Virus record (IMG/VR): IMGVR_UViG_3300030090_001877
Coordinates: 1 to 23,804 of that record
Length of the DNA: 23,804 nucleotides
Reading direction: 5' to 3' (one strand)
Source of the DNA: a virus
A model generated the notes under the pieces. It saw only the letters and a list, made by a program, of their open reading frames with translations, was not told where the DNA came from and searched no databases. This document shows positions 1-7,085 of this stretch, piece by piece. The stretch's first letter is position 1, and every line of letters begins with the position of its first letter. A program made the position numbers and the translations under genes.

Positions 1-603
1 AGAGCGGTATGTGTCTGTCTCCAATCTACCTGCACCTAAATTCCTAAGTAACAACATTGATTGTGTGTAAAGTTTTTCATACAAAGCTACCATATCTGGT
101 TCACCTTTCTGGAACCGTATAGCTTCTACTAAAGCCCCATTAAGTAATGCTGAATCAAACTCTGTACCTAAGTATGTAGTTCCCGCTGTAACAATAGACT
201 CAGGGTACTCAGCAAAATGAATTTCTGACTGATACGCCGCATCAGGAGTTGGGCCTAGGATAAACGTAGTTTGCCCGAATATACCGTAATGCACAGGTAA
301 ACCTGTGGCTGTAGGTAAAGGGTAGGCTTCTCGCATAAAACTAACGTCTTTGTTCAGCAAATAGTGGTAGTTCCCAGCACCATCTATAACCGCTAGAGAA
401 TATACATAAAGTATATTGGACGGCATCGTAAGGTATTTGTTGTTAAGACTCATATTACCTGTTTGATTTTTACGCATAGCAGGTAAATCTACCGTAGCAA
501 ATATTAACTGCTCTGCCTGTTGCGTAAACATAGCCAACTGGTCATTCGTAAACGTTTGCTCACAAATGTCTTGTATATTGGTTTTAAGTTCGGTGTAGTT
601 CAC
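1..603 (-). CDS. Virion structural protein, partial at the left edge
   Basis: The frame is open for 201 codons from a GTG at 603 and continues past base 1, so the C-terminus is missing. GTG is chosen because a GGAG sits 6 bases upstream, just after the stop of the preceding gene, and there is no nearby in-frame ATG. The protein begins VNYTELKTNIQDICEQTF and later contains LLNKDV.FMREAYP, TGLPVHYGIF and FILGPTPD. From memory, this pattern recurs beside head-tail adaptor genes in marine phages. Its place at the end of the late series fits a connector or tail-proximal virion role, but no catalytic motif is visible and the exact role is unassigned. Confidence 0.75.
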   Translation of the reverse strand, partial: MNYTELKTNIQDICEQTFTNDQLAMFTQQAEQLIFATVDLPAMRKNQTGNMSLNNKYLTMPSNILYVYSLAVIDGAGNYHYLLNKDVSFMREAYPLPTATGLPVHYGIFGQTTFILGPTPDAAYQSEIHFAEYPESIVTAGTTYLGTEFDSALLNGALVEAIRFQKGEPDMVALYEKLYTQSMLLLRNLGAGRLETDTYRS

Positions 604-613
604 CTAACACTCC

Positions 614-781
614 CTACGCCATAGGCCCACGAGCCATAGTACCTTTAGTGGCTGCGCCAACACCGCGTATTTTTATTCCACTAGTTTTAACTGTTCCAGA
701 AGATTGCTCTGGTGAGTTAACTTTTGTGCCGGGATTGTATTCTTTAATACCGCCCACTTTTTTTACTTTAATCTTGCCCAT
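614..781 (-). CDS. Small conserved phage protein ending RGPMA (55 aa)
   Basis: A 55-residue frame begins MGKIKVKKVGGIKEYN and ends GVGAATKGTMARGPMA. The ATG at 781 is preceded by GAGGTGA at a good distance, and the gene lies 12 bases beyond the stop at 794. The stop at 614 leads straight into the ribosome site of the next gene. The protein is basic and glycine-rich with no cysteine or membrane segment. The G-AAT-G-xxARGPMA tail matches, from memory, a short protein common in late operons of marine phages. Its function is unknown; position suggests a virion or assembly component. Confidence 0.7.
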   Translation of the reverse strand: MGKIKVKKVGGIKEYNPGTKVNSPEQSSGTVKTSGIKIRGVGAATKGTMARGPMA

Positions 782-793
782 TGCTTCACCTCA

Positions 794-1447
794 TCAGGTT
801 GGTGTATTTGCTTGTCCACCCATACCACTATGGGCAGCACAATAATAGTGTAATGTAGGTGCGCCCGTAGCTACTGTTATCTGCGTATACGCTCCTGCAT
901 TTCCCGGCACACCACTGGTAGTTACTCCGGTAGTGTACTCTACTCCTCCACCCCATGTTCCATTCGGGGTTGTTGAAAACCTTAACGGGTGTGTGCCATT
1001 TGTACCCGCTGATTGGTCAAATTTGTAAGTGTTACCCTCAAACAAAGTTAATGTGGGACTTACCACACCATCTATATAAAATTTATTACCTGTGCCATAT
1101 ACGTTTGTGCCTGTAGCTACTGTTACCGTCAGCGTAGTAGTAAGCACTATAGACACTTCCCCAACATGCCCAAAAGCAAAAATAGGGTCTGCTGGTTGTA
1201 ATCGCGCTCGACTTTCAGGATACCCTGTAAAATCGGGTCTGGGATCGCGTATTGCCTGTGGGTCACTCACAGGAAACGTGCCTAGCATTAGTTGTGGTTG
1301 GTCAGGGTTCCAGCACTCTGGACACGCCTTTATACCCGTAACCACAGCTTTTATTACAAGGGGTTTTAGCTGCCGTAACCTATACTGAAACCCACATATA
1401 TCACATTCTGCTAACGCATTTTGGCCCGATGCAAATCTTTCGCTCAT
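794..1447 (-). CDS. Virion protein with zinc ribbon and cupredoxin-like domain
   Basis: The protein has 217 residues in two parts. The N-terminal part carries two CxxC pairs, C15-C18 and C42-C45, a rubredoxin-type zinc-ribbon pattern. After a linker, residues about 100-217 form a Thr/Gly-rich beta domain with H153 (in THPLRF), C203, H206 and M209 in YYC-AAH-SGM. That His...Cys-x2-His-x2-Met order resembles a type-1 copper site as in plastocyanin. From memory, similar Gly/Thr-rich modules ending YYC..HSGMGG occur in marine phage structural proteins. It lies between adaptor-like and small structural genes, so a surface or tail-proximal virion role is likely. Metal binding is inferred, not shown. 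Confidence 0.75.
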   Translation of the reverse strand: MSERFASGQNALAECDICGFQYRLRQLKPLVIKAVVTGIKACPECWNPDQPQLMLGTFPVSDPQAIRDPRPDFTGYPESRARLQPADPIFAFGHVGEVSIVLTTTLTVTVATGTNVYGTGNKFYIDGVVSPTLTLFEGNTYKFDQSAGTNGTHPLRFSTTPNGTWGGGVEYTTGVTTSGVPGNAGAYTQITVATGAPTLHYYCAAHSGMGGQANTPT

Positions 1448-1449
1448 AT

Positions 1450-2154
1450 CTATCTAGGCCCATATAAACGAGGAACAAGCATTTCTGAAGCTTTCTCTCT
1501 ATCTTCCCCCGCTGCCAACGTGTACTGTTCGTCGTACTGCGCTTTTAACATTTCTAAACGTGGCATACCTTCCGGTAATTTAGTGGCTATGTAGTACGCC
1601 AATCCTGACACCAATGCAGGGAAAAACCTAAACGGCATATCGGGGGTCTGTACACCAGCCCCTGCATCTTGTATACGCCGTAGTCTCCAGTACCTAACAA
1701 TATAGTAAGGAGTCCCAACCGTTCCTTGGTCGGGAACAGGCCATACTGTAATAGTAGGATGGTCACGCAAACGGTCTACCCAACACTGTATAGGTCTACC
1801 TTGCGTAAGTTTGTTAGGGATGGAAGCGTAATTATCTACACTAATACGAGAGAGATTCAGGTCAGTCTGTAAAGTAGTGCTGCCTTCGTTAGTACGAATA
1901 ACTTGTTCAAGTAAATCAATAGTATCCGCAGGAAGATTGTAAGTAGCAGTCCCTTGACCAAGGTTTACAAACCCTTCGTCAATCGTCCACATATTTACAC
2001 CACGATTTGCCCACTCAATGGTAAGCAAGTTCATGGAACGCCTAGCAGTCTTTAAATCGTAACCGGAGTGAAGCTCACGCCCAGCACGTTCAAAAGCTTC
2101 TTCAGCAACTTCTGTGAAGTCCATTGTGAATGCTGTAGTTCCAGATGTAGCCAT
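1450..2154 (-). CDS. Head-tail adaptor-like protein (P22 gp4-like, tentative)
   Basis: The protein has 234 residues. Its N-terminal helices (DFTEVAEEAFERAG, then TARRSMNLLTIEWANRG.NMW) and the following TATYNLPADTIDLLE segment match, from memory, a protein common in marine phages and usually compared with the P22 gp4 head completion or adaptor family. Such proteins bind under the portal and close the head for tail attachment. The start codon overlaps the stop of the upstream basic gene (TAATG), which suggests translational coupling. It lies three bases from the zinc-ribbon/cupredoxin gene. The structural role is fairly secure; the gp4 assignment is not. Confidence 0.75.
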   Translation of the reverse strand: MATSGTTAFTMDFTEVAEEAFERAGRELHSGYDLKTARRSMNLLTIEWANRGVNMWTIDEGFVNLGQGTATYNLPADTIDLLEQVIRTNEGSTTLQTDLNLSRISVDNYASIPNKLTQGRPIQCWVDRLRDHPTITVWPVPDQGTVGTPYYIVRYWRLRRIQDAGAGVQTPDMPFRFFPALVSGLAYYIATKLPEGMPRLEMLKAQYDEQYTLAAGEDREKASEMLVPRLYGPR

Positions 2155-2432
2155 TATTTCTTCTTCCTTTTCAAGGCTTTAACGCGCCTTGGTTTACCTG
2201 CTGGTTGCCCCAAACGTTTCTTTTGCGCTATACGAGACTTCTTTTCTGCCGCTGTCATTTCTTTTGACGTTTTAGGTGTTTTACTCGACACCTTTTTAGT
2301 GGGTCTACAGTAAGGAGTACCCCTTTTCTCTCCCTTCTGCCGTCCACAAGCCTTGCCTGTTCGCACATCTTTCCAATCTTCCTTGAACCAACGTTTTAAC
2401 GCAGCTCCCTTTTTAGTCTTACGAACGGCCAC
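2154..2432 (-). CDS. Small basic protein with RWFKE-CGR-CRP motifs (92 aa)
   Basis: The protein has 92 residues and is very rich in Lys and Arg, ending VKALKRKKK. The N-terminal half reads GAALKRWFKEDWKDV, then CGR, CRP and SSKTPKT. From memory, this order resembles a short module (DUF5872-type) found in marine phages and large algal viruses; that match is not checked. The gene overlaps the upstream 57-residue gene by 14 bases and its stop overlaps the adaptor gene's start. The composition suits nucleic-acid binding, perhaps packaged with the genome, but this is inference. It is one of six consecutive basic genes. Confidence 0.75.
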   Translation of the reverse strand: MAVRKTKKGAALKRWFKEDWKDVRTGKACGRQKGEKRGTPYCRPTKKVSSKTPKTSKEMTAAEKKSRIAQKKRLGQPAGKPRRVKALKRKKK

Positions 2433-2592
2433 GAGCTTTTTTCTTCCTACATTTAGCTATAGCTCCTGACGCATACGCAGAAGGAAACACTTTGTACTGA
2501 GCTTTTACCTTTCGGTAACAATCATCATGGGTAGGGCCACCTGTATTAAATGCTACGGGTCTTATTCTACCCATACCTCTACATTTCATCAT
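2419..2592 (-). CDS. Small basic protein with PSAYASGAIAKCR motif (57 aa)
   Basis: A 57-residue frame starts at the ATG directly after the stop at 2593. It reads MMKCRGMGRIRP, then a middle with DDCYRKVKAQYKVF, then PSAYASGAIAKCRKKK. From memory, the YKVxPSAYASGAxxKCRK motif is found in short proteins of marine phages and algal viruses and is sometimes grouped with DUF5872; this was not checked. There are three Cys (4, 25, 48) and many basic residues. The first eight residues are the same as those of the gene just upstream. The frame is only 174 bases including the stop but is well supported by its conserved motif and tight packing. Confidence 0.7.
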   Translation of the reverse strand: MMKCRGMGRIRPVAFNTGGPTHDDCYRKVKAQYKVFPSAYASGAIAKCRKKKARGRS

Positions 2593-2832
2593 TTACGCCA
2601 TACCCCTTAACGTCTTGGCCAAACGCGCACGTTGTCCTAATTTACCCGGTTCCTTGGCAGCGGCGTTCAATTTCTTAGCAGGTATTTTCTCCCCTGCTTT
2701 TACCCCTAGCTCTTTACGTAACGCACCGGGTTTTTTTATAGCTTTTTGAATCCAGCCACCTTTTTTAAGTTTCCTGCTTTTTTTCGGCATCTTGTCTGGG
2801 TTCATTACACCCATGCCTCGACACTTCATCAT
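2593..2832 (-). CDS. Small basic protein with GALRKELGVKAGEKIP motif (79 aa)
   Basis: The chosen start is the first ATG of ATGATG at 2832, 8 bases after a GAGG. The frame stays open up to about 2955, but the upstream part overlaps another real gene in a different frame. The protein begins MMKCRGMGVMNPDK, continues SRKLKKGGWIQKAIKKPGA, then LRKELGVKAGEKIPAKKL and GKLGQRARLAKTL. From memory, this last half is widespread as a short phage protein of unknown function. It is strongly basic. Its stop abuts the ATG of the 57-residue gene. A DNA-associated virion role is possible. Confidence 0.75.
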   Translation of the reverse strand: MMKCRGMGVMNPDKMPKKSRKLKKGGWIQKAIKKPGALRKELGVKAGEKIPAKKLNAAAKEPGKLGQRARLAKTLRGMA

Positions 2833-2842
2833 GCAAGTTACC

Positions 2843-2959
2843 TCATTTAGCTTTTTTCTTTGCCACCTTTTTAGGAGCGGCTTTTTTAGGTTCCGCTTTA
2901 GGTTTTGCTTTAGGGGCGGGTGTTTCGCCCGGATCAGGTCTGCCAAATAAGCCAACCAT
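2843..2959 (-). CDS. Histone H1-like Lys/Ala/Pro-rich peptide (38 aa)
   Basis: A 38-residue frame starts at an ATG preceded by AAGGAG with 7-base spacing, one of the clearest ribosome sites in the late arm. The peptide reads MVGLFGRPDPGETPAP and then a run of PKAKPKAEPKKAAPKKVAKK. That composition resembles the C-terminal tail of linker histones or bacterial histone-like proteins. The stop is 10 bases before the next start. Function is unknown; neutralising DNA charge in the head would fit the composition and location. The frame is short, but the ribosome site makes it credible. Confidence 0.6.
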   Translation of the reverse strand: MVGLFGRPDPGETPAPKAKPKAEPKKAAPKKVAKKKAK

Positions 2960-2985
2960 AGTATATCTCCTTAAAAATCAACTAG

Positions 2986-3615
2986 TTAAACTATTCTTCC
3001 ACGAGTATGTCCCTTACGGGCAATACCATCAGCTCGGCTTGAAGCACTGCTTTTGCCCACTTTGCCGCCTTTCTTCATCATGGTAGAAGCGCCTGAATAT
3101 GCACCTTTACCCATAGCCTTCTCCATGCCTTTGCTTTCATCCCTACGAGATTTAAGGCTTTGGGACTTCTTGCCATTTCTAGCCCCCAAAGATTCATCTA
3201 GTCGGTCATTGTATCCCTGCTTTTTAACTTTACCACCAGCAGCCATACCGTCTAACCTATTCTTTTCAAAGCGTTTTTCACGATTAATCCGTAAACGCTC
3301 TTGTCGAGCATCCCTACCTTCTGCCCCACCCATACGTTCTTTAGGAGCAATCCGATAGATTTCGTCATCTAAGTTACGAATAACTTTTTTATCGTGTGCT
3401 CTACCACCCCCAGCATACTTTTTAACTGCTTTACCGGGTTTCTTTTTGCTACTATTAAAATAACTAGGCATACCGCCCTCCTTAAATTTTTTACCTTTGT
3501 CTGCTTTAGCAAACTCTTTACCCACACTTTGTGGAACTCCCGCTTTCTTAGCAAACTTAGGGTTATTAGCTACTGCCGCCATAAATTTTGCTTGTTTTTT
3601 CGTTTTACTGGGCAT
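2986..3615 (-). CDS. Basic Gly/Lys-rich protein with KKQAKFMAAVAN N-terminus
   Basis: The protein has 209 residues from the ATG at 3615, which overlaps the upstream stop (TAATG). A GTG four codons earlier is possible but less likely because GGTGGAAG serves the ATG. The N-terminus, PSKTKKQAKFMAAVANNPKF followed by AGVPQSVGKEFAKADKGKKF, resembles from memory the DUF3008-type opening seen in phage proteins. The rest is low-complexity and charged, with repeated GG-K and KKGGK segments and no hydrophobic core that I can see. It is the longest of the six basic genes. It may be an internal head protein or a disordered DNA-binding protein; its function is unknown. Confidence 0.7.
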   Translation of the reverse strand: MPSKTKKQAKFMAAVANNPKFAKKAGVPQSVGKEFAKADKGKKFKEGGMPSYFNSSKKKPGKAVKKYAGGGRAHDKKVIRNLDDEIYRIAPKERMGGAEGRDARQERLRINREKRFEKNRLDGMAAGGKVKKQGYNDRLDESLGARNGKKSQSLKSRRDESKGMEKAMGKGAYSGASTMMKKGGKVGKSSASSRADGIARKGHTRGRIV

Positions 3616-3911
3616 TAACACTTCCACCGTTTTCTTGCTTGACGCAGCCTAGAATTAGGATTCTTAGCTGCTTTTGGAAATTTTTTCATCTGACCAGCAG
3701 AACGCGCACAGAACGACTTACGCCGCTTTGCGTCCTTGCTGCCCTTCTTCACTTTACCAGTAACGGCTGTCTTGAGTTTAGAGCCGGGGTTGTCCTTACG
3801 GTATTTAGCCACACCCTTCTTGGTCATACCTGCGCCAGATTTAGTCGGACGCTTATGACCACCTTTAATGGTGTGGCCTTTCATAGTTCCCTTTTTCTTA
3901 GACACTGGCAT
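3615..3911 (-). CDS. Small basic protein with NPGSKLKTAV and KRRKSFCARS motifs
   Basis: The protein has 98 residues. Key segments are MTKKGVAKYRKDNPGSKLKT, KRRKSFCARSAGQMKKFP and NSRLRQARKRWKC. From memory, this set marks a short family (DUF6321-like) frequent in marine phages and algal viruses, with unknown function. It overlaps the upstream gene by 14 bases. The ATG at 3911 has no clear ribosome site, so translation may be coupled; the alternative ATG at 3884 has GGGA three bases before it. The stop shares a base with the next start. High Arg/Lys content suggests nucleic-acid contact. Confidence 0.75.
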   Translation of the reverse strand: MPVSKKKGTMKGHTIKGGHKRPTKSGAGMTKKGVAKYRKDNPGSKLKTAVTGKVKKGSKDAKRRKSFCARSAGQMKKFPKAAKNPNSRLRQARKRWKC

Positions 3912-4308
3912 AAGATTTAGTAACGGTTAAAACCAATAAATACGTATCCGACGTGTTAGCTCCTACCGTAGTTACTAGAATATCTCCCGTCTTACCCGCC
4001 CCACCATTGTTAGGAATACCAAACTCTGAAAAGTCAATGGTATCTTCCCAATCTTGGGGTAGGTTTAAAAGGGGCATATTAGTAGTAGCATCCCACAAAA
4101 GCTCTACACCCATCCCAATATTAGAGAAGGTAATCTTCTGTAAGGTAACTCCAGTACACGCTTGTTTAGTGACAGGATCAGCAGAAAGACTAGACACATC
4201 TACTAAAACTGCTTCAGATTGCCCTGTCCCATCACTAACATTGGTAAATTTCAAGACGGCAGTTCGCCCACCGTCCTGTATTACTTGGCTTGTGAGTGCA
4301 TCAGCCAT
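3898..4308 (-). CDS. Beta-rich virion-type protein (136 aa)
   Basis: The protein has 136 residues, beginning MADALTSQVIQDGGRTAVLK and containing FTNVSDGTGQSEAVLVDVS and GVELLWDATT. The ATG has GAGGAG upstream at a suitable distance. It is acidic to neutral, Thr/Val/Gly-rich, without cysteine pairs or membrane segments, apart from one Cys. From memory this sequence type sits next to MARTTFSGPV proteins in late regions of marine phages, where it is taken to be a virion component. I cannot tell whether it belongs to head, neck or tail. Confidence 0.7.
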   Translation of the reverse strand: MADALTSQVIQDGGRTAVLKFTNVSDGTGQSEAVLVDVSSLSADPVTKQACTGVTLQKITFSNIGMGVELLWDATTNMPLLNLPQDWEDTIDFSEFGIPNNGGAGKTGDILVTTVGANTSDTYLLVLTVTKSYASV

Positions 4309-4333
4309 AATAGTTTACTCCTCAAAATTAGTA

Positions 4334-4936
4334 TTAAGCACTAAACGGAGTAGCACCAGCACCACTAGCAGCACCAAAACACACCGCTTCTACATACCAC
4401 GTATTCGCAGCAACAATAGTACATTTAATAATACTGTCTACGTCACCACCAGTAGTACCGCCATTCCAAGTAAATGTAGTATCACTCGGTGTAGCTAGGA
4501 AAGTTTTAGTAAGCCCATCGGCATCTACAGACATTGCATACCCTGTAAACACATCAGCTCCAGAAGGTTTAATGACCAGATCATTAGAAAGGTCAAACCC
4601 ACTGATAACAACAATCTGAGCACCCAGTTGGTTCTGTTGGTCAGGAGCAGTTGGATCAGTAGGAGGAGTAGTGCTTGAAGGCACAGTATCCAATACCGCA
4701 GGAAGTGTAAGCTGCCCCGCTCCTGTTCCATTAGTTGATGCGTATACGTTAATAACCCCAGCATTCCCCGGAGTTACAGCCCCAGTAGGGTTCTTGTTAG
4801 CGTCCAGTGTTGGGGCTGGGAAAATTGATAACGCCAGTGTAGTGTTATCAGCAGTGATTTCTTGTGCCGCACCCGGCCCAGCGGAAACAAATCCATTGAG
4901 TGATCGGACAGGGCCGGAGAAAGTAGTTCTAGCCAT
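4334..4936 (-). CDS. Virion-type protein with MARTTFSGPVRS start (200 aa)
   Basis: The protein has 200 residues and starts MARTTFSGPVRSLNGF. From memory, that opening is typical of virion-associated proteins in marine phages. The body is rich in Thr, Gly, Pro and Ala, with a proline-rich stretch near the middle (SSTTPPTDPTAP), and ends GAASGAGATPFSA. GAGAGG-type pairing sequence GAGAGGAA precedes the ATG. It is the first gene after the terminator that follows the capsid gene, so it depends on read-through or on an unrecognised promoter in the 158-base gap. Its exact place in the particle is unknown. Confidence 0.72.
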   Translation of the reverse strand: MARTTFSGPVRSLNGFVSAGPGAAQEITADNTTLALSIFPAPTLDANKNPTGAVTPGNAGVINVYASTNGTGAGQLTLPAVLDTVPSSTTPPTDPTAPDQQNQLGAQIVVISGFDLSNDLVIKPSGADVFTGYAMSVDADGLTKTFLATPSDTTFTWNGGTTGGDVDSIIKCTIVAANTWYVEAVCFGAASGAGATPFSA

Positions 4937-4962
4937 TATAAGTTCCTCTCATGCGAGTTAAG

Positions 4963-5006
4963 GTGTATCTGTCTGCATGAAGTCAGTCGGGGGCTGTCAG
5001 ATACAC
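4963..5006. repeat. 9-bp inverted repeat in the gap after the capsid gene
   Basis: GTGTATCTG at 4963-4971 and CAGATACAC at 4998-5006 are perfect inverted copies, 26 bases apart. The pair lies between the capsid terminator and the ribosome site of the 200-residue gene. A smaller CGGG/CCCG hairpin follows. It may be a regulatory hairpin in the leader of the downstream genes or a binding site; no T-run is present. Confidence 0.6.
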
Positions 5007-5042
5007 GGGTTATTCCCGATAGTGAAGAAAGTGTACCCCAAT

Positions 5043-5066
5043 AAAAAACCCCGCACAAGGCGGGGT
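5043..5066 (-). terminator. Rho-independent terminator after the capsid gene
   Basis: On the minus strand, CCCCGC and GCGGGG pair around a CTTGT loop and are followed by six T. It starts 29 bases past the capsid stop codon. Its 24 bases are identical to the terminator at 23466-23489 on the other strand. Confidence 0.88.
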
Positions 5067-5094
5067 CAAAATCATTATGATTTTTAGGGGGTGG

Positions 5095-6006
5095 TTATGT
5101 AGCACCCGGTGAGCCGTATATACCCAGTGGGTCAGATACGCCGAAGCTATATCTCTCACGGGCTTTATAGCGGCTATTACCAGTATCAAAGTCAGCATCC
5201 ATAGATGTAGACATTGGGGTACGGATAAAGTGCTTCAAACCATTTGGCACGTCAGTCATCAAGAACCACGCATTACCGTCAGTCAGATAGTTATTAACTG
5301 TATAACCCTCTGGAACTGTGCCGTTATTGCGAATGGCGTTGATGTCATTGTCAGCCGTGCTAACCCGAAGCTCAGAGTCCATCAAGCGTGTAGCAACGAA
5401 TTGCAACGCAGGAGGAATAACAAGCTTACGAGGTTTAGCAGCAATCAACAGGCCACGCTCATCAGTCCAACCTGCTATTGAAATAACCGCTGCTTCCAAA
5501 GAAGTTTCGTTTAAATCAACACCAGTAGCTGGAGTGTTTGCGTTAGTTCCACCAGAAACTAGTGGATGCGCTGTTGAAAACAAAGTCTGGCCGTCCCCGT
5601 AAGTAGGGCCACCAGCAAAACCAGTGTTGAGTATGGTTGCACCTTTAACCTGCTTGGTGTAAGCCATAGCTCTCGCTAGTGCCTTTGTGTAACGTGCAGA
5701 AAGCGAATCGTACAGGTTATCTTCAATAGCTTCTTCAGTTATTGAGAATCCCATAGCAATCGTTTCATTGACGTAACGCGCTGTGTAAGTTTCTTGGGCG
5801 TTGTCATAAGCGATAGCCGCGCCTTCGTTTTTAACGGGGGCAGCGCCAAAGCCTGATAACTTCACCTCTTCTTCAAAGGAACGGTCAGAAGTCTCTGTTT
5901 CAAAGATTTCCTTAGTTTCCTCACCATATCTTGCATACTCAAGGCCAAACAGGGCATTTAAACCCGGAAGGAGTTCCTTGAGGAGTTGCGCTCGTGAAAT
6001 AGCCAT
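5095..6006 (-). CDS. Major capsid protein
   Basis: The protein has 303 residues, a usual size for a HK97-fold shell protein without a long N-terminal arm. It begins MAISRAQLLKELLPGLNALF. The YTARYVNETIAMGFSITEEA segment, ALARAMAYTKQVKGATILN, and the later PRKLVIPPALQFVATRLM and AWFLMTDVPNGLKHF resemble, from memory, the Mu gpT/HK97-type major head subunits of marine phages. AAGGAG precedes the ATG. Its position after scaffold-like and decoration-like genes and just before a strong terminator fits a highly expressed capsid gene. No decisive catalytic motif is expected in this family, so the call rests on sequence pattern and gene order. Confidence 0.85.
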   Translation of the reverse strand: MAISRAQLLKELLPGLNALFGLEYARYGEETKEIFETETSDRSFEEEVKLSGFGAAPVKNEGAAIAYDNAQETYTARYVNETIAMGFSITEEAIEDNLYDSLSARYTKALARAMAYTKQVKGATILNTGFAGGPTYGDGQTLFSTAHPLVSGGTNANTPATGVDLNETSLEAAVISIAGWTDERGLLIAAKPRKLVIPPALQFVATRLMDSELRVSTADNDINAIRNNGTVPEGYTVNNYLTDGNAWFLMTDVPNGLKHFIRTPMSTSMDADFDTGNSRYKARERYSFGVSDPLGIYGSPGAT

Positions 6007-6019
6007 ATCTCAAGTCTCC

Positions 6020-6622
6020 TTATATACCTGTCTGGTTAGTGTAAGAATGTGAACCGGGATTAAACTTCACGATCACATCAGTGTATGCGTCACCAACTGC
6101 ACTTCCCGGTGCGTCAACAAAATCAACGATTCTGAAGGCCCATCCAGCAGTAGTGTTGGTTGTTGCATCTAACGCAGTGTTCGAGTTACCTGTAGTAGTA
6201 CTACCTGTAGAAGTCGATTGTACTGCATCAAAATGCGCGTTTTGCCCTAAGTCAGCTTGCGTAATAGAACCCGCAGCTTGAGCTTGGAACAATGTATTGG
6301 GGTCATCTACGATGAATGCCAACGCATCATCAGCCACTGTACTAGCTGGCCAGTATTGACGGTTAACAAAACCCAAAGTTGCATCTGTGTAGGAACAGCC
6401 CATGAACACGCCTATTGTACCAGCAGGGAAAGGTGTTGAATTATCCCCATTGGTAGTCACTAGCTCAATAGTACCATTGGCAGCAATCGCAACGACTGCA
6501 CCATAAAACAGGTTAGTACCATAGCCAGAAGTAATAGGAAGCTTTCGAGTTGACCCCGCGTACGGAAGTCCCCCGATTTCATTCAAAGGCTTTAACCCAT
6601 AAGGGGTTGCTGTTGTAGCCAT
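6020..6622 (-). CDS. Capsid decoration-like protein (MATTATPYGLKP family)
   Basis: The protein has 200 residues from the ATG at 6622, which has AGGAG at the right distance. An open frame extends to 6676 but runs into the upstream gene and lacks a ribosome site. It opens MATTATPYGLKPLNEIGGLP and continues YAGSTRKLPITSGYGTNLFY; the rest is Thr/Gly/Ala-rich and probably beta-structured. From memory this opening is very common in marine phages immediately beside the major capsid gene. A capsid decoration or minor head role is the best guess from position; no direct evidence of function is visible. Confidence 0.75.
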   Translation of the reverse strand: MATTATPYGLKPLNEIGGLPYAGSTRKLPITSGYGTNLFYGAVVAIAANGTIELVTTNGDNSTPFPAGTIGVFMGCSYTDATLGFVNRQYWPASTVADDALAFIVDDPNTLFQAQAAGSITQADLGQNAHFDAVQSTSTGSTTTGNSNTALDATTNTTAGWAFRIVDFVDAPGSAVGDAYTDVIVKFNPGSHSYTNQTGI

Positions 6623-6638
6623 TAGAATATCTCCTAAA

Positions 6639-7085
6639 TTATCCTTTACCGAAAGTGACTTTAGTAGACCGCTCATTGAAGATCGGCATCCTAGAATCAG
6701 ACTCTCGCATTAAGTTATTGTCTACAGAACGTATTTGCGCTTCATTAGTTTCTTTGTAATAAGCACTGCGTTCCTCAACAAGTTCTTTGGGTGCTTTGCA
6801 AAGCATTAAACCGCCCATGACAATATTGTCTTTGAAACGGTCATTCTCAATACTCACCAACTGAATCTCAGGGTGGTCTGAGGCTTTACACGGCTCCCAA
6901 CCTTCTCGTAGTTTAGTAGAAACATTAGTAGGATCAGGCTGGCCGTTAGTAGAAACACGAACCCAATGAAAAGTGTAGCCTTCTTGAGGAGTGGGGTCAG
7001 GTAAAAGCTCTGGCCTTTTCCACGCTTGTCTACGAGTTTTCTTTTCGTTAGTTTCTAACTCTCTATCTAATCTATTCTCAGCCAT
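6639..7085 (-). CDS. Conserved head-region protein (148 aa)
   Basis: The protein has 148 residues and is charged. Key segments are YTFHWVRVSTNGQPD, KLREGWEPCKASDHPEIQ, NIVMGGLMLCKAP and a C-terminus ending STKVTFGKG. From memory, the REGWEPVKASDHPE and KVTFGKG patterns recur between scaffold and capsid genes of marine phages. The N-terminus is strongly basic and hydrophilic. AGGAG lies upstream and the start overlaps the scaffold gene's end by 8 bases. It could be an assembly factor or internal head protein; no enzymatic motif is seen. Confidence 0.72.
   Translation of the reverse strand: MAENRLDRELETNEKKTRRQAWKRPELLPDPTPQEGYTFHWVRVSTNGQPDPTNVSTKLREGWEPCKASDHPEIQLVSIENDRFKDNIVMGGLMLCKAPKELVEERSAYYKETNEAQIRSVDNNLMRESDSRMPIFNERSTKVTFGKG

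Noticed and set aside
2593-2955. Frame of 120 residues on the minus strand beginning MAYLADLI
   Set aside because: Its first 41 residues overlap the 38-residue Lys/Ala/Pro-rich gene in another frame, which has a clear ribosome site. The conserved protein starts at 2832.
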